Origin: Trueperella pyogenes
GTDB taxonomy: Bacteria; Actinomycetota; Actinomycetes; Actinomycetales; Actinomycetaceae
DNA: 64,000 nt
Reading direction: 5' to 3'
Assembly (NCBI RefSeq): GCF_001070855.1
Contig: NZ_JVLH01000009.1
Location: 186,001 to 250,000 of the forward strand
Shown: positions 58,806-64,000 of the stretch, one piece after another
How positions within the stretch are numbered: position 1 is the stretch's first letter
Layout of the letters: each line of letters opens with the position of its first letter
The notes under the pieces: generated by a model
What the model was told of the DNA's origin: nothing
Database searches by the model: none
What the model saw: the letters and a program-made list of their open reading frames with translations, nothing else
Program-made: the position numbers and the translations under genes

Positions 58806-60152
58806 TCAGTTATTCCCCTCGTGAAGATCACTCAATAGTTTACGACGCAAGGGTCCTGTGGCCTCGGAAGCCAACATAATCAGCCCGATGCCCAGCACAG
58901 TCATACCCACCAAAATCAGCATCGGGGCGAGTCCAGCACTCAGAGCCATGATCGGAGACATAAAGACAATGCCCAAACTCATTGCTCCGCCGATCATGAG
59001 CAGTGCCGGAAGCAGAATTTCAATCCTGCGCGCACGATCCATAAAGTTTCGGGGTGAGCCCATGAATTCCAAGGCTTTCATCTGCTCAACGGAATCAATG
59101 ACGCGAATGCCTTGATTGATCGCAGTCGAAATTGCACCCAAAGCCATAGTGATACCAAAGGTCAGAAGCATTCCCGTGCGAATATCCGACACGAGGATCT
59201 TCTCGACGTCCTGCATGTCCCCCGTACTGCCCACGATCGAGCTGAAGATTGGCATGAGCACACCGACAATGAAGGCGACCAGGGCAACCGCACCGAAAGA
59301 CCTCCAAACGCTCTTTGGATCATCAGCGATACGACGACCCGCAAGAAGCATCTGAGGAGTGCGCGCAAGACTTGCCATGGCATTGCCCAGAAGGGATACC
59401 GAAAAAGCTCCCACGACATTAACCAGCGCAAAAATCACGCCAAGGAATCCCAAGAACAACCCGAAGGCAATCGCCGACCCCAGCTGCATCATAAACTGAG
59501 CAACAATCACCCAGCCTACGATCAGCACAAGCATCAAGGCCAGCCACAGTGGTGAAAGCTTCGCTCCCTCAGTTCGACGCGTAACACCCAAGGGCGTAAT
59601 TGCCACTTTACGCATCGCAAGCATCGACGAAGCGGCGGCCAGCACAATCATCAGTACGGCCTCGGCAAGAAGGGCAAGGGGACCGACCCACATCTCGTGA
59701 ACTCCTATGCGCTCACCCTGGAAAGAAATCAGCTGCCACACCGGCAAAAGTGCGCCGTATAGAGCGGTACCACACACAACACCAATGGCTGCATAGACCG
59801 CGGTCTCGATCAGACACGCAAGATGCGTTTTTGCAGGCCCTAATCCCATGAGGCGGAGAACCGCTAAATCCCGTGCGCGTCGACTCATTCCCAGACGCGC
59901 AGCGGCCGCGCCCATGCTCAGAGTCGGGACGATCATCAAAAGTCCCGCAAAGCACGCCAGCAAAACATAAAAGCCACCCATTCCCTCGAAACCAGCTGGC
60001 AGGTCATAGGTACGCGAGAAGAACATCAGAACCCCACCCGTGACGGAAAGAAGAATTGCGTGGGGAAGGGCGAAAGCCAAAACTGTCAGAATTGAGGTCG
60101 CGCGATCACGAGAACCCAGGACTGCGCGTGCCGCAGTGAGTATTGTGCTCAT
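58806..60152 (-). CDS. FtsX/MacB-type ABC permease
   Basis: A 448-residue membrane protein with about eight to ten helices and two FtsX-like halves. RDLAVLRLMGLGPAKTHLACLIET is the usual coupling segment, repeated as VIDSVEQMKALEFMGSPRNFM in the second half. Unlike MacB there is no large periplasmic domain. It pairs with the ATPase encoded upstream (ATGA overlap). Substrate unknown; such pairs often confer resistance to antimicrobial peptides or export lipids. Confidence 0.85.
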   Translation of the reverse strand: MSTILTAARAVLGSRDRATSILTVLAFALPHAILLSVTGGVLMFFSRTYDLPAGFEGMGGFYVLLACFAGLLMIVPTLSMGAAAARLGMSRRARDLAVLRLMGLGPAKTHLACLIETAVYAAIGVVCGTALYGALLPVWQLISFQGERIGVHEMWVGPLALLAEAVLMIVLAAASSMLAMRKVAITPLGVTRRTEGAKLSPLWLALMLVLIVGWVIVAQFMMQLGSAIAFGLFLGFLGVIFALVNVVGAFSVSLLGNAMASLARTPQMLLAGRRIADDPKSVWRSFGAVALVAFIVGVLMPIFSSIVGSTGDMQDVEKILVSDIRTGMLLTFGITMALGAISTAINQGIRVIDSVEQMKALEFMGSPRNFMDRARRIEILLPALLMIGGAMSLGIVFMSPIMALSAGLAPMLILVGMTVLGIGLIMLASEATGPLRRKLLSDLHEGNN

Positions 60153-60889
60153 CGAGATACCTGCTGATCGATCAGGCCGTCTCGCATGTGGATTTCATGC
60201 GGAAGCCGCGCGGCCACCGAAGGATCATGGGTCACCAGAATCAAGCTCGCCCTGGTGCTTTGGCAGGCATAGGTCAGCACACCCATGACCTCCGCGCCGG
60301 TGCTTTGATCCAAAGCGCCCGTCGGTTCATCGGCAAAGACAACTTTTGGATTGGTAATCAGCGCGCGCCCAATCGCTACGCGCTGTGCCTGACCACCGGA
60401 GAGTTGGCCGGGCCGGTATGGACCTGCACCCTCCAGGCCCAGATTCACCAGGATCTGCTGTGCGCGGGCAATGGCCTCTTTACGCGCAACTCCCGCCAGC
60501 ATCAGGGGCATTGCAATATTTTCCTGGCAGGGAAGTTCTGGAAGCAGCTGCCCATCTTGGAACACGAAACCAAAGTGCTTGAGGCGGAGTTCTGAAATTG
60601 CTCCCTCACTCAGTTGTGTGATTTCAGTGCCATCCAGGGTGATACTTCCCGTCGTCGGTCGCAGCACTCCCGCTAAGCAGTGCAAAAGCGTGGTCTTTCC
60701 GCAGCCCGAGGGTCCCATAATTGCCAGTTGGCTGCCCTGGGGGATCGATAGGCTGACTCCCGCGAGCGCCTGTACTGTATTTCCGCCGCGTTGATAGAGT
60801 TTCGTAAGCCCGTTGACAACCATTCCCGAGGCCGTGGATGCATAAGGAGCTTGTGGCGCGCCTGCGCCCTGCTGCAGTGGTGAAGTCAT
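60149..60889 (-). CDS. LolD/MacB-type ABC transporter ATPase
   Basis: A 246-residue ATPase. Walker A GPSGCGKTT, FGFVFQDGQLLPELPCQENI (Q-loop), signature LSGGQAQRVAIGRAL, Walker B VVFADEPTGALD, H-loop VTHDPS. It overlaps the permease gene by four bases. A Gly/Ala/Pro-rich N-terminus of 20 residues precedes the domain. Confidence 0.9.
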   Translation of the reverse strand: MTSPLQQGAGAPQAPYASTASGMVVNGLTKLYQRGGNTVQALAGVSLSIPQGSQLAIMGPSGCGKTTLLHCLAGVLRPTTGSITLDGTEITQLSEGAISELRLKHFGFVFQDGQLLPELPCQENIAMPLMLAGVARKEAIARAQQILVNLGLEGAGPYRPGQLSGGQAQRVAIGRALITNPKVVFADEPTGALDQSTGAEVMGVLTYACQSTRASLILVTHDPSVAARLPHEIHMRDGLIDQQVSR

Positions 60890-61023
60890 GGTTTAAGTCT
60901 GCGCTTTGCTGCTCTTTTGTACCATGAGGTAAGGCCCTGATTGGCCCCTGGTTTTCCCTAGGGGATGTACCCTTGTAAACAATCAATGACACACCATCAC
61001 CGCGCCGCTGCCAAGGAGGGCCA

Positions 61024-61728
61024 GTGCTCACTCTGAGCCAACATATCGACCAGATCCTCGGGATCTTGCTTGCCCTATTCCTTTCCTCTCTGATCGGTTT
61101 GGAGCGTCAGGCCCGCGGAAAGAGCGCTGGTCTTCGTACTGATGCGATTGTCGGTATGACCTCAGCCCTTCTCATGGTCGTGTCGAAGTACGGTTTTAAT
61201 GACGTGCTTGCGGCTGATCTTGTGCGCGTTGATCCCTCTCGCGTCGCCGCGCAGATCGTTTCCGGAATTGGCTTCCTTGGCGCGGGTATTATTCTGACCC
61301 GCTCGGGAGCAGTCCGAGGCCTGACCACAGCCGCTACCGTATGGGAGACAGCCGGGATTGGTATGGCATGTGGCGCAGGTTTGTGGATCGCGGGAACCGC
61401 TGTCACATTAATGCACTTCATTGTTGTTTTCGCACTCACACCCCTTTCACGCCACATCGGTCCTCATGCTCCCCGTCGTCCCAACACTATTGTTTTGGAG
61501 TTGGTTTTCGATCCCGGTCAAGGGGTCATGCGTCGCGTATTGAGCGTGATGACAGATTCAAAGTGGCGCGTTTCCGAAGTTCGATCTGACACCGAGGGTA
61601 AGCGCGGACATGCATTCATTGAGACGACGACCGCCGACCGTGTCGCGCTGCCCGCACTGATCGCCACAATCTCTGATCTTCCCGGCATCTATTCCGTTGA
61701 GGAAGCGGACCCTCACGGCGCGGACTAA
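61024..61728 (+). CDS. MgtC/SapB-family membrane protein
   Basis: A 234-residue protein. The N-terminal 140 residues are the MgtC membrane domain (SSLIGLERQARGKSAGLRTDAIVGMTSAL, GIGFLGAGIIL, VRGLTTAATVWETAGIGMACG). The soluble C-terminal part of about 85 residues resembles an ACT-like domain. Linked in other bacteria to growth under low magnesium and to virulence; role here unknown. GTG start with AAGGAGGG upstream. Confidence 0.88.
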   Translation: MLTLSQHIDQILGILLALFLSSLIGLERQARGKSAGLRTDAIVGMTSALLMVVSKYGFNDVLAADLVRVDPSRVAAQIVSGIGFLGAGIILTRSGAVRGLTTAATVWETAGIGMACGAGLWIAGTAVTLMHFIVVFALTPLSRHIGPHAPRRPNTIVLELVFDPGQGVMRRVLSVMTDSKWRVSEVRSDTEGKRGHAFIETTTADRVALPALIATISDLPGIYSVEEADPHGAD

Positions 61729-61824
61729 GTGTCCACGGCCTCGGCGCTTATGTCACGACAGTCGTTTTAGTGGCACACTTAGATACGTGTGTCCTTCGAC
61801 ATACTTATATAGAAAGGTTCGCTA

Positions 61825-63144
61825 ATGTCTCAGGATCCTCAGTCACAGGGAAATCGACTCGACCCGTGGTTTGATGCCTACGCAGATCGAGCTCATAACC
61901 TGCGAGCTTCTGAGATTCGCGCACTGTTTTCTGTTGTCTCTCGTCCCGAGGTTGTTTCCCTTGCCGGCGGTATGCCGAATTTGAAGGACCTTCCCCTTGA
62001 GAGCCTTGCAGAGACTGCGAAGAGCTTGATCTTAACCTCTGGTGCTCAGGCCCTGCAGTACGGTTCCGGTCAAGGCTGGGAACCTCTACGCGAGCAACTT
62101 GTGAGCGTGATGACCTATGACGGAATCATTGGCGCCGACCCCGACGACGTCGTGATCACTACCGGCTCACAGCAAGCCCTTGACCTCATGGCAGAGCTTT
62201 TCATCAACGCGGGCGATGTTGTTTTGGCTGAGTCTCCTTCGTATGTGGGCGCTCTGGGATGTTTCCGTGCTCGCCAGGCCGATGTTGTTCACGTTGATTT
62301 GGATGAAGATGGCCTGATTCCCGAGGCCTTGGAAGAGACGATCCGTCGCCTAAAGTCTGCCGGTCGCGCGATCAAATTCCTCTACACAATTCCGAATTTC
62401 CAAAACCCTGCTGGCGTGACCTTGACTCTTGAAAGGCGTCAACGCATTGCAGAGATTTGTATGCGTGAGCATGTGCTGATCTTGGAAGACAATCCCTACG
62501 GTTTGCTCGGCTTCCATTCAGATCCTCTGCCGGCTATTCATTCTTTCTCCCCCGAGGGTGTTGTCTACCTGGGCTCGGTTTCTAAGATGTTTGCTCCCGG
62601 TATGCGTATTGGATGGGCGCTCGCCCCCCACGCTATCCGCGCAAAGCTGATCTTGGCCTCGGAAGCAGCTATTTTGTCGCCCGGCATGTTCGGACAGATG
62701 TTCCTGTCCAGCTATCTGAACAATTACGACTGGTATGGCCAGGTAAAGGTCTACCGGGCAATGTATGCCGAGCGCTGCAAAGCGATGTTAGATGCTCTTG
62801 ATGAGTACATGCCTGAGTGTTCGTGGACCAAGCCTGTCGGTGGCTTTTACACCTGGGTAACGCTGCCTGAGGGCTTGAATGCTCGCAGCATGCTTCCCCG
62901 CGCTGTGAAGGCGCAAGTTGCCTACGTTTCAGGTACTGCTTTCTACTACGACGGTCGCGGAACTGATCACATGCGTCTATCTTTCTGCTATCCGGAACCG
63001 GATCGCATTCGTGAGGGTGTCCGCCGCCTTGCTGGGGTCGTCAATGCCGAAAAACAATTGGTCGACATGTTCGGTGTTGCCCCTGAAGAAGATGCTGAAT
63101 TTTTAACTAACCGTCATGACGGTTCTGTTCACACCGAAGACTGA
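61825..63144 (+). CDS. PLP-dependent class I/II aminotransferase
   Basis: A 439-residue aminotransferase of the alpha-aminoadipate/MocR-catalytic-domain group without a GntR domain. LQYGSGQGWEPLREQL, ITTGSQQALDL, TIPNFQNPAGVTLTLERR, ILEDNPYGLL and the PLP lysine in GSVSKMFAPGMRIGW are all present. Substrate unclear (aromatic, aminoadipate or branched amino acids). GAAAGG precedes the ATG. ddl follows by 15 bases, so co-transcription is likely, which may hint at a role in wall precursor or amino-acid supply. Confidence 0.88.
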   Translation: MSQDPQSQGNRLDPWFDAYADRAHNLRASEIRALFSVVSRPEVVSLAGGMPNLKDLPLESLAETAKSLILTSGAQALQYGSGQGWEPLREQLVSVMTYDGIIGADPDDVVITTGSQQALDLMAELFINAGDVVLAESPSYVGALGCFRARQADVVHVDLDEDGLIPEALEETIRRLKSAGRAIKFLYTIPNFQNPAGVTLTLERRQRIAEICMREHVLILEDNPYGLLGFHSDPLPAIHSFSPEGVVYLGSVSKMFAPGMRIGWALAPHAIRAKLILASEAAILSPGMFGQMFLSSYLNNYDWYGQVKVYRAMYAERCKAMLDALDEYMPECSWTKPVGGFYTWVTLPEGLNARSMLPRAVKAQVAYVSGTAFYYDGRGTDHMRLSFCYPEPDRIREGVRRLAGVVNAEKQLVDMFGVAPEEDAEFLTNRHDGSVHTED

Positions 63145-63159
63145 CAAGGAGAAACCCTC

Positions 63160-64000
63160 ATGTCCGCTCAATCTTTGAAGGTGCTTATTGTCGCCGGAGG
63201 TCTGACCCACGAACGCGATGTTTCCGTGCGTTCGGGGCGACGTGTTGCAAATTCGCTGGTCAATCAGGGTTTTGCGGCCAAGGTTGTCGATTTTGATCAA
63301 AACCTTCCCTCGGCAATTTCGGATTTTCAGCCCGATGTTATTTGGCCGCTTGTGCATGGCTCCATCGGTGAAGATGGATCCTTGCAAACCCTTCTTGAAG
63401 GAATCGGAATTCCTTACGTGGGTTCAACTCCCGCCCAAGCGATGCTCGCATCGAATAAGCCCACTGCCAAGGCTTTGGTTGGCTCCGCAGGGCTTGATAC
63501 CCCCGGGTGGATCGCTCTTCCCCAGCTTCTGTTCCGCCAGCTTGGCGCACAGAATGTTCTGAAGATGATTGAGGCCGGACTGAGCTTTCCTTTGGTTGTT
63601 AAGCCTTCCTCGGGTGGATCAGCCCTGGGGATGTCAAAGGCCTACGACGCCAGCGATCTTCGCTCAGCGATGGTTGATGCCTTCTCTTATGAGGAGCACG
63701 TCATGCTCGAGCGCTACGTTGCCGGACGTGATATCGCGGTTTCGGTCATCGATTTAGAAGATGGCCCTCTTGCGCTTCCTCCCGTCGAGGTAGCTACCGA
63801 TGATGGGCACTACGACTACGAAGCTCGCTACACAACCGATGAGAGTGAATACTTCGTCCCCGCTCGGCTGAGCGACGACGAGATGACCGATGTCCAGTCT
63901 GCGGCAATTCAGATTCACGAGCTCTTGGGCCTGCGTGATCTTTCACGTATCGACTTCATCGCTGATGAAGACGGAAACTTCTGGTTTATCGATGCGAATG
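63160..64000 (+). CDS. ddl: D-alanine--D-alanine ligase (runs off the window)
   Basis: The first 280 residues of an ATP-grasp ligase that makes D-Ala-D-Ala for peptidoglycan. The N-terminus MSAQSLKVLIVAGGLTHERDVSVRSG and WPLVHGSIGEDGSLQTLLE are Ddl signatures; FPLVVKPSSGGSALGM is the ATP-binding loop and LLGLRDLSRIDFI the start of the metal-binding end. The frame is open to the window edge without stop. ATG at 63160 with AAGGAG eight bases upstream. Confidence 0.93.
   Translation, partial: MSAQSLKVLIVAGGLTHERDVSVRSGRRVANSLVNQGFAAKVVDFDQNLPSAISDFQPDVIWPLVHGSIGEDGSLQTLLEGIGIPYVGSTPAQAMLASNKPTAKALVGSAGLDTPGWIALPQLLFRQLGAQNVLKMIEAGLSFPLVVKPSSGGSALGMSKAYDASDLRSAMVDAFSYEEHVMLERYVAGRDIAVSVIDLEDGPLALPPVEVATDDGHYDYEARYTTDESEYFVPARLSDDEMTDVQSAAIQIHELLGLRDLSRIDFIADEDGNFWFIDAN

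Noticed and set aside
1-64000. Prophage, integrative element or biosynthetic gene cluster
   Set aside because: No integrase, phage structural, conjugation, NRPS or PKS genes are present; foreign DNA is limited to the two small metal islands.

Overview
The window looks like chromosomal DNA of a moderately GC-rich actinobacterium, most probably Actinomycetaceae (an oral Schaalia/Actinomyces type). Pointers are the nudix / DUF6049 / MurJ / TrxB cluster, the rpsF-ssb-rpsR-rplI cluster next to dnaB, a C-terminally membrane-anchored variant leucine-rich-repeat protein, many GTG starts and several apparently leaderless genes. The family assignment is inference; no 16S rRNA or tRNA gene is visible.

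Layout. 0-4.6 kb: molybdenum cofactor genes (moaD, moaE, moeB, moeA, moaC, mobA) ending in a YbaK-like editing protein. 4.6-8.4 kb: ndk, an unrecognised protein, a nitroreductase, a small lipoprotein and a GntR/UTRA regulator. 8.45-12.07 kb: a copper-resistance island (copZ, copB, broken DUF305 and sensor-kinase remnants, a palindromic copper operator, an IS3-family relic) flanked by 60-bp imperfect direct repeats that duplicate the 3' end of codA. 12.0-14.6 kb: codBA, cytosine uptake and deamination. 14.9-29.5 kb: a dextran/isomaltooligosaccharide locus with a secreted GH66 enzyme carrying CBM35 and ricin-type lectin domains, a cytosolic GH66, a GH13 alpha-1,6-glucosidase, a GH31 glycosidase, an ABC sugar importer without its own ATPase, a ROK repressor and a LacI repressor. 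29.6-35.2 kb: pyrG and an ABC exporter with a DesK/DesR-like two-component system. 35.2-39.1 kb: two GNAT acetyltransferases, a membrane protein with a duplicated domain, RarD and the LRV protein. 39.2-44.4 kb: dnaB, a dense cluster of DnaA-box-like sequences, a MATE exporter and rpsF-ssb-rpsR-rplI. 44.4-55.8 kb: class A PBP, pcnA, nudix-DUF6049-murJ and trxB. 55.8-58.5 kb: a GC-rich cmtR-cmtA type cadmium/lead island that replaced the middle of a luciferase-like monooxygenase gene. 58.8-64 kb: a MacB/LolD-type ABC pair, MgtC-like protein, an aminotransferase and the start of ddl.

How the parts work together. In the dextran locus the same dyad (core gaatacgtattc) lies between the -35 and -10 of a candidate promoter for the GH31-ABC operon and again upstream of the secreted GH66 gene, so the LacI protein encoded between them probably controls both. 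Secreted GH66 would cut dextran or make cyclic isomaltooligosaccharides, the importer would take them up, and cytosolic GH66, GH13 and GH31 would reduce them to glucose, with the ROK protein controlling the cytosolic GH66-GH13 pair.

The observations I consider most worth checking are the two-GH66 dextran locus with its shared operators, the DnaA-box cluster at the point where gene orientation switches, the two metal-resistance islands with readable scars, and the strong over-representation of the 7-mer CGAGGCC (about 90 copies counted by eye).
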